Source: Bacteroidota bacterium (GTDB lineage Bacteria; Bacteroidota; Bacteroidia; Chitinophagales; Saprospiraceae). From it: 64,000 bases of DNA. Below, in pieces: positions 24,739 through 34,102 of this stretch. The position numbers and the translations under genes were made by a program. The notes under the pieces are model-generated. The model was not told where the DNA came from, searched no databases, and worked only from the letters and a program-made list of their open reading frames with translations. The stretch covers positions 1-64,000 of the forward strand of contig WGNL01000017.1 of assembly GCA_016124585.1 (NCBI GenBank), in the 5' to 3' direction. The stretch's first letter is position 1, and each line of letters begins with the position of its first letter.

Positions 24739-27338
24739 CATATCACCCCCGCCAACCCCGTCCAGCCTGTCTGGTGCGAAGCACCCAAACCCTTGCCCGT
24801 TTCTCCATGAAAATATTCGTAGAACAGCACTAAATCTTGGTATTCCGGCAATCGGAAAAGCGGGTTGCCTGCATGTGCAGGGCGGTCGCCATCGGCATTT
24901 CTCACGAACAAAAGCAGTAAGCGCTCGGAAATCTTCCCAGCAGCCTCGCCAAACGTAATCCGCTGTCCCGAACCCGTCGGGAATTCCATTTTCACGGCAT
25001 TGCCGTAGTAATCCTGATAAGTCTGCAAAGCATGGATGAGCAAGTAATTCATCGGAAACCAGACCGGGCCACGCCAGTTGGAATTGCCACCGAACGCACC
25101 CGTTTCACCCTCCGCTGGTTCGTAGTGGAGGCCGTATTCCTCGCCGTTCACCGCTACCTCGACGGGCTGGGCGGCATGACGCCTGGACACCGACCGGACA
25201 CCGTGCTGGCTGAGAAACTCGCCCTCGTCGAACAGCGCACCCAGCAGCCGTTGCAGTCGGTCGGGTGGTACTAACGAAAGCAGGATGTCTCCATCTTCAT
25301 CGGTACGCTCAAAGACAATGTACTCGTGACGTTGCAAGCGTTCTGCTTGGAAATGCTGCATCCGTTCTGCAAAACCTGGTACAGCGGCCAGTTCTTTTTT
25401 ATCCAAAACCGTCACCCCAAACAGCGTGCTCAAGCCCACCAACGAGCGAACCCGCAGGGGCAGCACCTCGCCGCCATGCCGCAGGTGGTCGTAAAAAAAG
25501 CCTTCCGCTTCATCCCAAAGCTCATCGCCGAGGGCGTTTAAGGCAGCAGCTATCTGCACGAAATGTTCGAAAAACTTGGTCGCCATGTCCTCGTAAGCAG
25601 GGTCTTCGGCAGCAAGCACGAGTGCTATTTCCAACATGTGCAGGCAGTAAAAGGCCATCCAAGCCGTCCCGTCCGCCTGCTCAAGGGTACAGCCAGGCGG
25701 GATTCCTTTTTCTCGGTCGAACAGGGCGATATTGTCCAAGCCGAGGAAGCCGCCTTCAAAAATATTGTTACCATTGGCATCTTCCTGGTTCAACCACCAA
25801 GAAAAATTGACGATGAGTTTTTGAAAGATTTTTTCCAAAAAAATGGAATCGCCACGCCCAGTTGATTTTTTTTCCAAACGGTAGATTTCCAGCGCTGCCC
25901 AAGCCTGTACGGGTGGGTTAGCATTGTCGAACTTCCACTCGTAGCCGGGAATCGCCCCACTCGGGTGCATGTACCATTCCCTCAGCAGTAGCAGGAGTTG
26001 TTCCTTCGCAAAATCGGAGTCAACGGCTGCCAACGGGATGCACTGGAACGCCAAGTCCCAAGCGGCAAACCAAGGATATTCCCATTTGTCGGGCATGGAG
26101 ATGATGTCGTGTGCGTTAAGATGGCGCCAGTTGGCGTTGCGGCCAAGGAGGTGACTTTGGGGCGGCGGTGGCTGGCCGGGGTCGCCATCCAGCCAAGTGG
26201 CGACATTGTAGCTGTAAAACTGCTTGTTCCAAAGCACCCCTGCAAACGCCTGCCGTCGAATGAGCGCCCCCTCTTCTTCCACCGACGCACAGGCTGGCGA
26301 AGCTGGTAGGCTAGCGTAAAAGCTATCTGCCTCTTTTTTCCTTTTTTGAAAAATTTTGGTAAAAAAACTGGAATCCAGCGGTTTATCCACTTCGGCGCTG
26401 GAGAGGCGCAGGTGCAGGGTGGTAGCTTCTCCGGGTTTTAGGGTAAGACGGTAAACCGGAGCGCATTTCGTCCCTTGGTTTTTGTTGTTGATAAAATCAA
26501 AATCCTGTTCGCAGATGGCCCGGTGGAAAGCATCCTTCACGAAGGGCGAGGCATTTTCCACGCCGAAAAGCCGCTCCGTGTTCGTATCGTTTTCGGTAAA
26601 AAGCAGCCATTCAGGTTCCTCAAAAAACAGGTGAAAATTGTCTAGTTCAGGATGCTGCGCCACTACCCCACCCTCCTTTTTTTCGATGTTCGGACGAGGA
26701 CTTCCATCGAACCAGGTGTTGCGGAACCAAAGTGTCGGCAAGAGCCAAAGCTGCTGCTCCGACTGGCTTTTGTTCGTCGCCGTGATGCGGATGAGGAGGT
26801 CGTCGGTGTCCACCTTGGCGTACTCTGTTAGGATATCGAACCAGCCATTTTTCCAAAAAATCTCTGTGTCGGTCAGTTCAAATTCAGGTTCGAAACGAGA
26901 GCGACGGCTGTTTTCCCCCAGCAATTCCGAGTAAGGAAATTCCCCGCAGGGATACAGATAGCGGTGCGCCATGTAGGCGTGGGTAGGTGTGTTGTCGAGG
27001 TAAAAATATTGCTCCTTCACGTCCTCGCCGTGGTTTCCCTCGGGATTGGAGAGTCCGAACAGCCGCTCCTTTAGGATGGGGTCACGCCCATTCCAAAAGG
27101 ACATGGCGAAGCAAAGTCGTTGCCCTTCGTCGCTGATGCCAGCGATGCCGTCCTCGCCCCAGCGGTAGACCCTTGAGCGAGCATGGCCGTGGGGAAAATA
27201 CCGCCATGCATCTCCGTCAGCGGAGTAGTCTTCCCGTACAGTGCCCCATTGGCGCTCGGAGAGGTACGGCCCCCAGCGGAGCCAGTTTTTTTTGCCGTTG
27301 TAGTGGGCCGTGAGGCGGGAATGTTCGGCTGTAATCAT
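24738..27338 (-). CDS. GH63/MGH1-like glycoside hydrolase
   Basis: This 866-residue protein belongs to the GH63 clan of inverting alpha-glucosidase-like enzymes (the MGH1-like catalytic domain). Visible family segments are WGPYLSERQWGTVREDYS near the N-terminus, the (alpha/alpha)6 barrel motif WEYPWFAAWDLAFQ with the likely general-acid Asp, NSNWRGPVWFPMNYLL, and FHGETGKGLGASHQTGWTGL with the likely base Glu. There is no signal peptide, so it is probably cytoplasmic. It is the last gene of a sigma factor / SDR / GMC / GH63 operon, 10 bp after the GMC gene. The substrate is unknown; a glucose-containing compatible solute or disaccharide is plausible. Confidence 0.9.
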   Translation of the reverse strand: MITAEHSRLTAHYNGKKNWLRWGPYLSERQWGTVREDYSADGDAWRYFPHGHARSRVYRWGEDGIAGISDEGQRLCFAMSFWNGRDPILKERLFGLSNPEGNHGEDVKEQYFYLDNTPTHAYMAHRYLYPCGEFPYSELLGENSRRSRFEPEFELTDTEIFWKNGWFDILTEYAKVDTDDLLIRITATNKSQSEQQLWLLPTLWFRNTWFDGSPRPNIEKKEGGVVAQHPELDNFHLFFEEPEWLLFTENDTNTERLFGVENASPFVKDAFHRAICEQDFDFINNKNQGTKCAPVYRLTLKPGEATTLHLRLSSAEVDKPLDSSFFTKIFQKRKKEADSFYASLPASPACASVEEEGALIRRQAFAGVLWNKQFYSYNVATWLDGDPGQPPPPQSHLLGRNANWRHLNAHDIISMPDKWEYPWFAAWDLAFQCIPLAAVDSDFAKEQLLLLLREWYMHPSGAIPGYEWKFDNANPPVQAWAALEIYRLEKKSTGRGDSIFLEKIFQKLIVNFSWWLNQEDANGNNIFEGGFLGLDNIALFDREKGIPPGCTLEQADGTAWMAFYCLHMLEIALVLAAEDPAYEDMATKFFEHFVQIAAALNALGDELWDEAEGFFYDHLRHGGEVLPLRVRSLVGLSTLFGVTVLDKKELAAVPGFAERMQHFQAERLQRHEYIVFERTDEDGDILLSLVPPDRLQRLLGALFDEGEFLSQHGVRSVSRRHAAQPVEVAVNGEEYGLHYEPAEGETGAFGGNSNWRGPVWFPMNYLLIHALQTYQDYYGNAVKMEFPTGSGQRITFGEAAGKISERLLLLFVRNADGDRPAHAGNPLFRLPEYQDLVLFYEYFHGETGKGLGASHQTGWTGLAGVI

Positions 27339-27348
27339 TGTGCTTTTT

Positions 27349-28881
27349 TTACTTCAACACCTCCCTCAACAAATAATCTCCTACCCGCAGCGCATTCGCC
27401 ATGATAGTCAGCGAGGGGTTCACCGCAGAGCTGGAGGGGAAAAAACTACCATCTACTACATACAGGTTCTGCACTTCGTGCGTGCGACAAAACGTATTGA
27501 GCACGGAAGTCTTCTTGTCGGTACCGAAACGAAGGGTGCCGTTTTGGTGTGCCGTGCCTGAGATGTCTATTTTTTTGCCAAGGTAAAGGTTGTTTGGCAG
27601 GACATGGTGCTCTCCGTGCAGGTTTTCCAGAATCCAGTGGAGTTTTTTGGTCAGTTGGTGGTGGGCTTTCAGGTTGTTCTGGGTGTAGGAAAGGCGAATG
27701 GTGCCGTCCCTTTCCAGTGTTACCCGGTTGTCAGGGTTAGGTAGGTCCTCGGAGGTGAGCCAGAAATCGAGAGAATGGGCGGCCATGTACTCCAGTGTGA
27801 AACCAGGGGCGATGGATGGTGCATCCCCCCGGAACATCAGTGCATCGGATTTACCAAGCATCTGGATATGCCCCATCGGGTACTCGAAATCTTCACTGCC
27901 CCAGTAGAAATCATTAATGGCCAACGTTTTACCGAACTTCGTCGGGTTCGGCTTGCTCGATACGGCCAACAGTGCCGAATTGTTGTGGCACATGTAGTTT
28001 CGACCCACCTGCCCAGACCCGTTGGCGAGGCCATGCGGATGGCGGTCGCTGACAGAGCGGAGTAGCAATGCCGCCGAATTGATGGCACCTGCTGCTACCA
28101 CGATGATGTTTGCACCGAAAAACTTCAGCTCACCCTCGTGTTGTACCCGTAGCATTTTCACTTCATTTCCCGCTTCGTTTACTCGAAGGCTCTCTACGAA
28201 AGCACCTGTCAGTAGCGTCACATTTGGGTACCGCAGCGCTTCCTTCACACCAACTACATGGGCGTCTGCCTTGGCCTCCGTCGGGTCTGGGAAGCCATCG
28301 AAGCGGTCTAGCTGGACGGGTGAACCACCGGGGTCTTCGTTGGTGTTGACGCCCATTGGCAACGGGAACGGATGAAGGCCGAGGGCTTTCAGTTCGTCGT
28401 TCAATTCTTGAATCCGTGGCTCGTGCGGCAGCGGTGGCTGTGGGTAAGGTGTGCTTGCCCAAGGTTCGGTGGGGTCGCTGCCTCGCTGTCCGTGCACGTG
28501 GCACCATTTCTCGGCTTCAGTATAGTAGGGTTCAAGTTCGGCGTAGCTGATGGGCCAAGCTGGAGAGATGCCATCCGCATGTTTCACTTCTTCAAAATTG
28601 CGCTCCCGCATTCGCAGCAGGGCGGCACCGTAGAGTTTGGTGTTGCCCCCAACGAAGTAGTGGATGCCAGGCTGAAAGGTCTTGCCAAACTTGTCTAGCC
28701 AATGCTCATCGGCGGTGTATTTTTGGTCAAGGAAGACGGCTTGGGTGCTCCAGTTGTCGCGCTCACGAGGGAGAAAATCGCCGCGTTCGAGCAGAAGTAT
28801 TTTTTTGCCAGAAGGTGCGAGCTTGCGAGCAAGAGTTGCGCCGCCTGCGCCTGTGCCGATGATGATGACGTCATATTGCAT
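27349..28881 (-). CDS. GMC-family FAD oxidoreductase
   Basis: This 510-residue flavoenzyme begins directly with the FAD motif DVIIIGTGAGGATLARKLA. It also shows the GMC features FVGGNTKLYGAALLRMRERNF, IIVVAAGAINSAALLLRS, TAHQNGTLRFGTD and the C-terminal VVDGSFFPSSSAVNPSLTIMA. The HQ-x-GT and NP elements place it near sugar and polyol dehydrogenases of the gluconate-2-dehydrogenase type rather than the classical choline dehydrogenases. The frame can be extended 64 codons, but these do not resemble GMC proteins, so the ATG at 28881 is used. It probably oxidises a sugar hydroxyl together with the adjacent SDR and glycoside hydrolase. Confidence 0.9.
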   Translation of the reverse strand: MQYDVIIIGTGAGGATLARKLAPSGKKILLLERGDFLPRERDNWSTQAVFLDQKYTADEHWLDKFGKTFQPGIHYFVGGNTKLYGAALLRMRERNFEEVKHADGISPAWPISYAELEPYYTEAEKWCHVHGQRGSDPTEPWASTPYPQPPLPHEPRIQELNDELKALGLHPFPLPMGVNTNEDPGGSPVQLDRFDGFPDPTEAKADAHVVGVKEALRYPNVTLLTGAFVESLRVNEAGNEVKMLRVQHEGELKFFGANIIVVAAGAINSAALLLRSVSDRHPHGLANGSGQVGRNYMCHNNSALLAVSSKPNPTKFGKTLAINDFYWGSEDFEYPMGHIQMLGKSDALMFRGDAPSIAPGFTLEYMAAHSLDFWLTSEDLPNPDNRVTLERDGTIRLSYTQNNLKAHHQLTKKLHWILENLHGEHHVLPNNLYLGKKIDISGTAHQNGTLRFGTDKKTSVLNTFCRTHEVQNLYVVDGSFFPSSSAVNPSLTIMANALRVGDYLLREVLK

Positions 28882-28945
28882 GACTTTTTTCTTAGGTTGG
28901 TGAAGGTGATAAGATAGATATGGGTTAATTGAGTTTGCTCCATCA

Positions 28946-29755
28946 TCACCCGTTATCCTCGAAACCCGGATATAACGCCATCCCCCCATCAATGAAAATG
29001 GTCTCGCCGTGGATGTAGTCACTATCATCGGAGCAGAGGAAAACGGCCAACTTGCCAATATCTTCTGGCACACCGATTCGCTTGTAAGGGATGAGTTTTA
29101 ATAAATTTTGCTCAGCAGTGGGTGTGGCCCAAGCATCGTGGTTGATAGGCGTTTTGATAGCGCCGGGGGCGATGCTGTTCACTCTGATTTTCAAGTGGCC
29201 GTGCTCCTGGGCGATGCTTTTCATCAGCAAATCCACCCCGCCTTTCGAAGCAGCGTAATTGGCATGACCCGCCCACGGGATGATTTCATGGACGCTGGAC
29301 ATGCAAATTATTTTACCCAACGCCACCGACACATCGGGTCGTGATCCCCGGCGAATGAACTCCCGGATGGCCTCCCGTGCACAGAGGAACTGACCTTTAA
29401 GGTTGACATTCAGCACCAAATCCCACTGCGCCACGGTCATGTCAACGAAGGGACTGTCCTTTTGCAATCCGGCGTTGTTGATGAGGATGTCCACCGTGCC
29501 GAAGGTGGCGACGGTTTTTTGGAACATGGCGACGACCTGGTCTTCCTGGCTCACGTCGCAGAGGACAGTGATGGCCTGCCTGCCTGCCAAGCGGATTTGC
29601 GCAGCGGCTTCTTCTGCACCTGCTGCATCTCCGACGAAATCAAGTACTACATTGGCGCCTGCCGCACCAAGCGCAATGGCGCATGCTTTTCCGATTCCGC
29701 TGGATGCACCAGTGACGATGGCGGTTTGGTTGGCGAGTGGTCTGCTGTTTTGCAT
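28946..29755 (-). CDS. SDR, glucose 1-dehydrogenase-like
   Basis: This 269-residue classical SDR carries TGASSGIG near residue 16, NNAG in the Rossmann core, the catalytic serine in CMSSVHEIIPW, YAASKGG, and the C-terminal signature DSDYIHGETIFIDGGM. It matches the group commonly called glucose 1-dehydrogenase; that name covers many substrates. An FVGD segment after beta-2 leaves the NAD/NADP preference open. It sits between the sigma factor (49 bp upstream) and the GMC oxidoreductase (64 bp downstream). Confidence 0.88.
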   Translation of the reverse strand: MQNSRPLANQTAIVTGASSGIGKACAIALGAAGANVVLDFVGDAAGAEEAAAQIRLAGRQAITVLCDVSQEDQVVAMFQKTVATFGTVDILINNAGLQKDSPFVDMTVAQWDLVLNVNLKGQFLCAREAIREFIRRGSRPDVSVALGKIICMSSVHEIIPWAGHANYAASKGGVDLLMKSIAQEHGHLKIRVNSIAPGAIKTPINHDAWATPTAEQNLLKLIPYKRIGVPEDIGKLAVFLCSDDSDYIHGETIFIDGGMALYPGFEDNG

Positions 29756-29804
29756 GAAAAAGTAAATTTTGTAAGAAGGATGGTTTCCTGATTCAACTTC
29801 AAAA

Positions 29805-30380
29805 CTAAGCCCTTACGGCTTGACGTTCGTACAATTCCACGACCGTCTGGCGGGCACGGAGCAGCCGCATTTTCACCGCACTTTTGTTCATGTGTAGGTC
29901 TTCGCAAAGTTGATCGATGGAGCGGCCTTCCACGTACTTTAGTTTCAGGATGCGGCCTTCGGGGGCTTTGTCGAGCAGTCTTGGAAGGGCCACCAACTTT
30001 CGGTCAAGTTCCCGCATGGCATCGAGGTCAGAAGGCTCATCAGCTAAGGTGAAGCAGGTTTCCACAGGTTCCAGGTGGTTGTGGCTTTGTTGTTTGTGCA
30101 GGTTGAGCACTTGGTTACGAGCGATGCTGAACAACCACGCTACCCATAGCTGCGGGTTGAGCAAACTATCCAATTTTTCATAGGCTTTTAGGAAAACATC
30201 CTGTGCAGCATCAAGAGCGTTCTGCTCGTCACCGAGAGCTTTTATGCAGTAGATTTTTACTTTGTCAAAATAGCGATTGTACAATTCGGCGAACACTTGG
30301 CTGTCGCTGGTCAGTTGAAACTCGGCCACTAGGGCTGCATCGGTCAGTTGGGGGGCGTTGGAGAAATTTGAAACTTGCAT
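29805..30380 (-). CDS. ECF-type RNA polymerase sigma factor
   Basis: This 191-residue sigma-70-family protein has region 2 (FAELYNRYFDKVKIYCIKALGDEQNALDAAQDVFLKAYEKLDS, then WLFSIARNQVLN) and region 4 (LLDKAPEGRILKLKYVEGRSIDQLCEDLHMNKSAVKMRLLRARQTV). No anti-sigma gene is adjacent: the upstream neighbour is a kinase and the downstream one the SDR. As the first gene of the four-gene minus-strand unit it may direct that operon and its own transcription. Control is therefore unclear; the nearby two-component genes are one possibility. Confidence 0.88.
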   Translation of the reverse strand: MQVSNFSNAPQLTDAALVAEFQLTSDSQVFAELYNRYFDKVKIYCIKALGDEQNALDAAQDVFLKAYEKLDSLLNPQLWVAWLFSIARNQVLNLHKQQSHNHLEPVETCFTLADEPSDLDAMRELDRKLVALPRLLDKAPEGRILKLKYVEGRSIDQLCEDLHMNKSAVKMRLLRARQTVVELYERQAVRA

Positions 30381-30513
30381 GATGACTATTTTTTGAGTTG
30401 TTTAACAATGGTTAATTGATAGCTCAAATCTAGTCCGGCGGGCAGGCAGGAATGGGATTGTTCGGTGGACAGGGGAAAACTGTCGGTGAAAATGGGAAAC
30501 GCTTCGGTGAGCC

Positions 30514-32751
30514 TCAACCCTTTCCAAATGCCGTTTCAAGGAATTGAACGGCCTCAGTCCGCATGGCTTTTATTTTTTCAAAAAGGCCTTCCAATACAGC
30601 CGTGCTAGGCGTTTTGCTTTTCGCTTCCTGCTCAAATTGCCTCAACAACTGCCCCAAATTATTGGCGAAGCCCATGTAGGCTGCAGTGCTTTTCATGCTG
30701 TGGGCGGCAGTGGCGGCTTCACCGAAATTATTCGATTGCAGTGCCGATTCCATCTGTGCCAGTTCCTTGGCTGATTGGCTGGTGAACAGTCCAAACATCT
30801 CCTTCAGCACTTTTGGATCACCCTTCGAAATGTCGAGGACGTACTGCCTGTCGAAACCTGCAGGATCGTTGGGTTCGGCGGGGACTGCCTGTTGCTGGGA
30901 CTGTTTGTGCTTGTCGTGCCGCACGTAGCGACTAATGAGCGCCATCAGTTCGTCCTCCATAATGGGCTTGGAGATGTAGTCGTTCATGCCATAACTGATG
31001 CACTTCTCTCGCTCCCCAGCGAAAGCGTGGGCCGTGGTGGCGATGATGGGCACGCTGAGGCGCAGCTCCTGACGGATGTGCTGGGCAGCTGTGTAGCCGT
31101 CCATTTCGGGCATCTGGATGTCCATGAGCACGAGGTCGTAGGCTTGGTGTCGGAGCTTTTCAAGGGCGATTTTACCATTCTCGGCGTGATCGTAACGGAA
31201 GCCCCAATCGTCCATCAGCAGCCCGACGATGCGGCTGTTCATCGGGTTGTCCTCTACCACGAGGATGTTCACCTGCTGGTTTTTGAAGCTATTGGGCTGC
31301 GGTCGGTGTTTGCCGTTGCCCGTCATTGCCTCGGCAACTTCGTAAGGGATTTCGACGATGAAAGCCGCCCCTTTTCCCTCCTCGCTTTCCACTCGGATTT
31401 GGCCTCCTTGCAACCCCACCAATTGCTTGGAAATGGTAAGCCCCAGCCCTGCCCCACCGAATCGGCGGGTAGTATCCGTGGTCGCCTGCCCGAAGCGCTC
31501 GAAGATGGCGGCTTGCTTGTCCAGCGGGATGCCGATGCCTGTATCGCTCACGGTGAATCGGACGGTGACGTGGCCGTTTTCCCGCTTCTGTTCCTCCACT
31601 TGCAGTTTGACGCTGCCCTCGCTGGTAAATTTGAAAGCATTGCCAAGCAGGTTCACCAAAATCTGCGTGAGGCGGGTTGGGTCACCATGTACAGCTTCCG
31701 GCAAGTTCTCGTCAGCCTCCACCCCGAACTGAAGATGCTTTTCGTCGGCTCGGTAGCGGAACATATTGTCCACCGAGTGCAGCAGGGAGGGCAGTGAAAA
31801 TGGGATATGTTCGATGCGGATGGCCCCGGCTTCTATTTTTGAAAAATCAAGAATGTCATTGATGATGGCCAAAAGGTTTTCGCTGCTGGTCTGGATGCTA
31901 CGCGCAAATTCCTTTTGGTTTTCCTTCAACTCGGTGCGTTGCAAGAGGCTGGAAAAACCGAGGATAGCGTTGAGTGGGGTGCGAATTTCGTGGCTCATAT
32001 TGGCGACGAATTGTTCCTTCAATTGGCTGGATTGCTTGGTTTCTTCGAGCGCCAGCAGGAGTTCTTGCTGTTTTTCAGCTTTTTCTTGTTCCGCCAGATA
32101 GCGCCGCCGCGCCGTTTTTGTCAAATAATAAATGGAGAAAGTAGTGATGAGTAGAACTGCCAGCACGCTGAGCCAACTGATTTTGCGAAGCCAGTCCGAA
32201 GTTTTTGTTTTTTGAACCAAATAACTACCCAAGTGATCGCGGTGGTAGAGGCGAAGCGAGTCGGTCAGGGCAACGATGCTGTCGCGGAGTTGGGCACCTT
32301 CGTTGTTGCTGAGCATTTGCGAAGCTGCCAAATTGCCGTCTTTCCGATAGCTGTCCACGAGATTTTTGTGGAGGCGGATTTTCTCCTCGACCAGTTCTTG
32401 CAGCCTTGCCAATTGTTCTTCCTTGGTGGAATCGTCAAAAAAGGCCCGCACTGCTACGATATCGGCCCGCACTTTTTTGATACTGGCTTCTGAGGCGGTG
32501 GCATATTTTTCATCGCCCAAAATGATGTAGCTGCGCACCGCACTTTCCACTTCGACCAAGTGGTGGTCAAGGTTACGGAGCAGGTCGTTGGCGTCGTAAG
32601 AATCTTGTAGTTGCTGCGTGGAATTCTCATAATCGCCCAGCACCTTGATGGCAAAGAAATGTGCCATGATGGCCAAAACCAACGCAGCCAGCAAGGTCAA
32701 TATCACCTGCCAGTCTCTGCGTTCAAGGTTTAAGATGCCGGGTTTTTGCAT
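30514..32751 (-). CDS. Hybrid histidine kinase: CHASE3-HisKA-HATPase-REC-Hpt
   Basis: The 745-residue membrane kinase has a first helix near residues 17-38 (VILTLLAALVLAIMAHFFAI), an extracytoplasmic CHASE3-like helical domain (NLDHHLVEVESAVRSYIILGDEKYA), and a second helix near 195-215. Then come HisKA (FVANMSHEIRTPLNAILGFS), HATPase (NLLGNAFKFT, DTGIGIP, GGAGLGLTISKQL), a receiver (VVEDNPMNSR, phospho-Asp in LVLMDIQMPEMDGY) and a C-terminal Hpt domain (AAHSMKSTAAYMG). It is a complete phosphorelay protein. The ATG at 32751 gives the first helix its normal position; the region before it is a palindromic repeat. A LytTR regulator lies upstream on the same strand. Confidence 0.92.
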   Translation of the reverse strand: MQKPGILNLERRDWQVILTLLAALVLAIMAHFFAIKVLGDYENSTQQLQDSYDANDLLRNLDHHLVEVESAVRSYIILGDEKYATASEASIKKVRADIVAVRAFFDDSTKEEQLARLQELVEEKIRLHKNLVDSYRKDGNLAASQMLSNNEGAQLRDSIVALTDSLRLYHRDHLGSYLVQKTKTSDWLRKISWLSVLAVLLITTFSIYYLTKTARRRYLAEQEKAEKQQELLLALEETKQSSQLKEQFVANMSHEIRTPLNAILGFSSLLQRTELKENQKEFARSIQTSSENLLAIINDILDFSKIEAGAIRIEHIPFSLPSLLHSVDNMFRYRADEKHLQFGVEADENLPEAVHGDPTRLTQILVNLLGNAFKFTSEGSVKLQVEEQKRENGHVTVRFTVSDTGIGIPLDKQAAIFERFGQATTDTTRRFGGAGLGLTISKQLVGLQGGQIRVESEEGKGAAFIVEIPYEVAEAMTGNGKHRPQPNSFKNQQVNILVVEDNPMNSRIVGLLMDDWGFRYDHAENGKIALEKLRHQAYDLVLMDIQMPEMDGYTAAQHIRQELRLSVPIIATTAHAFAGEREKCISYGMNDYISKPIMEDELMALISRYVRHDKHKQSQQQAVPAEPNDPAGFDRQYVLDISKGDPKVLKEMFGLFTSQSAKELAQMESALQSNNFGEAATAAHSMKSTAAYMGFANNLGQLLRQFEQEAKSKTPSTAVLEGLFEKIKAMRTEAVQFLETAFGKG

Positions 32752-32780
32752 GATTGCCGCTAGTTTAATTTGGAAGGAAA

Positions 32781-32812
32781 AACGTCGGCGAAGTTCGAAC
32801 CTCGCCGACGTT
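32781..32812. repeat. AACGTCGG-type palindromic repeat
   Basis: AACGTCGGCGAAGTTCG pairs with CGAACCTCGCCGACGTT around a shared centre, with one mismatch over 32 bp. It lies between the LytTR gene and the hybrid kinase. Related copies are at 50420, 52843 and 55478. Confidence 0.75.
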
Positions 32813-32886
32813 ACCGCCACTTTCTAAAGGATGCTTCAAAGAATGAAAGTCACTTTCCATTCCGAAAAATCCTACGCTGCCGTATT

Positions 32887-33582
32887 TCAAATCACGTTCA
32901 TCCGCCGCATCAGCTCCGCCTTTAAGCTCTCACTCACTGGCACGACGTGCTTCCCGATTTGGAGAGAGTTCTGTTCCATGTTTGAAATCTTGTCCACTGA
33001 CACGATGTAGCTGCGGTGTACCCGCACAAACTGGTCGGTAGGCAACCGCTCTTCCACAGCTTTCATCGTCAAGTGGACGGGATGTTTTTTGTCGGCGGTT
33101 TGAAAAACGATGTAGTCGCCGAGGGCCTGCACGAAGAGTATTTCAGCGAAATCAATACGCAGTAACTGGCCGTTCACCCGTGCGAAGAGGTGGTTGGTGC
33201 TTAGTTCATGAACTTGGGCGGGCTGCTGCGGCTCATGGCGCTCCTTGGCCCGCTGTACAGATTTTAACAACCGAGGCAGGGCTACGGGCTTTACGATGTA
33301 GTCCACTACTTGCAGTTCAAAGCCGTCCACGGCGTATTCTGTTTTGGAAGTGATGAGGATGGTCATTGGTTGGTGCTCCAGGCTTTTTAGGAACTCAAGC
33401 CCGTTCATGCCGGGCATTTCCACATCGAGGAGGAGTAGGTCGGCAGGTGTTTTCTGTAAAAAATTGAATGCCTGAACGGCGGAATCACATTCCCCGATGA
33501 GTTGAAGGTCTTCCACATCGGCCAGCATGTTGCGAAGGGCAAGGCGGGCGAGGGGGTTGTCGTCGATGATGAGGCAGGTCAT
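32887..33582 (-). CDS. LytTR-type response regulator
   Basis: This 231-residue protein has an N-terminal receiver (CLIIDDNPLAR, phospho-Asp in LLLLDVEMPGMNGLEFL, DYIVKPVALPRLLKSV) and a C-terminal LytTR DNA-binding domain (LFARVNGQLLRIDFAEILFVQALGDYIVFQT, RLPTDQFVRVHRSYIVSVDKI). Such regulators usually pair with LytS/YehU-type kinases. Here the nearest kinase is the hybrid CHASE3 protein downstream in the same direction, separated by 135 bp holding a palindromic repeat. Pairing is plausible but not proven. Confidence 0.92.
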   Translation of the reverse strand: MTCLIIDDNPLARLALRNMLADVEDLQLIGECDSAVQAFNFLQKTPADLLLLDVEMPGMNGLEFLKSLEHQPMTILITSKTEYAVDGFELQVVDYIVKPVALPRLLKSVQRAKERHEPQQPAQVHELSTNHLFARVNGQLLRIDFAEILFVQALGDYIVFQTADKKHPVHLTMKAVEERLPTDQFVRVHRSYIVSVDKISNMEQNSLQIGKHVVPVSESLKAELMRRMNVI

Positions 33583-33665
33583 ACCTGAAAAAGTCGTTGG
33601 TTATTGACTTTCAAAGGTAGGAGGATTTTTTAGAAACAAGGTTTTAGGCCATTCGACGACTGTCT

Positions 33666-34013
33666 TCAGTTTTTCCAGACCACCCGCAGTTCCTTCGCAT
33701 TTTCAAAAAAATTGAATCCAAGACAATCCGATGTCCCTCCAAAGCCGCCGACTTCACAGAGTATGTCGCATTCTGAACTAAGGATAGTTACCGCAGCATC
33801 CTCCACGCAGGAGCCGAGGTCAAACGCATAGACTTTTTGACCCTGAAATTCGTATTCCTTTACCGTGGCGCCCGTTGGGCAGGTGCTAGGGTCTTTCTGA
33901 AAGTCGGTGATGGTCTTTTCCATGCAGTCGGAAACTTTCAGGTCATCGTCTTTTTTGCAGGAAGAGAGGAAGAACAGGAGAAGTAAAATGCTGGGTATGA
34001 TGATGTTTTTCAT
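33666..34013 (-). CDS. Small cysteine-rich lipoprotein (DUF6970-like)
   Basis: The 115-residue product has the signal and lipobox IPSILLLLFFLSSCKKDD. The mature part has about seven more cysteines and the segment VKEYEFQGQKVYAFDLGSC followed by CDILCEVGGFGGTSDCLGF. This resembles DUF6970 (Y-x-G-x-x-VYY, then Cys and GG-x-GG-x-x-D motifs), though the match is by eye. The ATG at 34013 is preferred because it begins the signal peptide. The likely location is an outer or inner membrane-anchored periplasmic protein. The function is unknown. Confidence 0.7.
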   Translation of the reverse strand: MKNIIIPSILLLLFFLSSCKKDDDLKVSDCMEKTITDFQKDPSTCPTGATVKEYEFQGQKVYAFDLGSCVEDAAVTILSSECDILCEVGGFGGTSDCLGFNFFENAKELRVVWKN

Positions 34014-34057
34014 AGCAGGATGAATTTCAAGATGATGAAAATGGCGAGTGGAAAAAG

Positions 34058-34094
34058 CAGTTGGCCATTGACTGTCTTTGCCAATAGCCAACTG
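34058..34094 (-). terminator. Word-repeat hairpin acting as terminator
   Basis: CAGTTGGCCATTG (34058-34070) and CAATAGCCAACTG (34082-34094) pair with one mismatch. Read on the minus strand, the stem is followed by CTTTTTC, so it can end transcription from the PepSY-like gene. The TTGGC/GCCAA words are those of the elements at 7330, 8411 and 10270. Confidence 0.65.
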
Positions 34095-34102
34095 TTTTGT
34101 GT

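Noticed and set aside
30775-31797. Plus-strand open frame of 340 codons opposite the hybrid kinase
   Set aside because: It lies wholly within the kinase's conserved HisKA-HATPase-REC-Hpt regions and has no family features.
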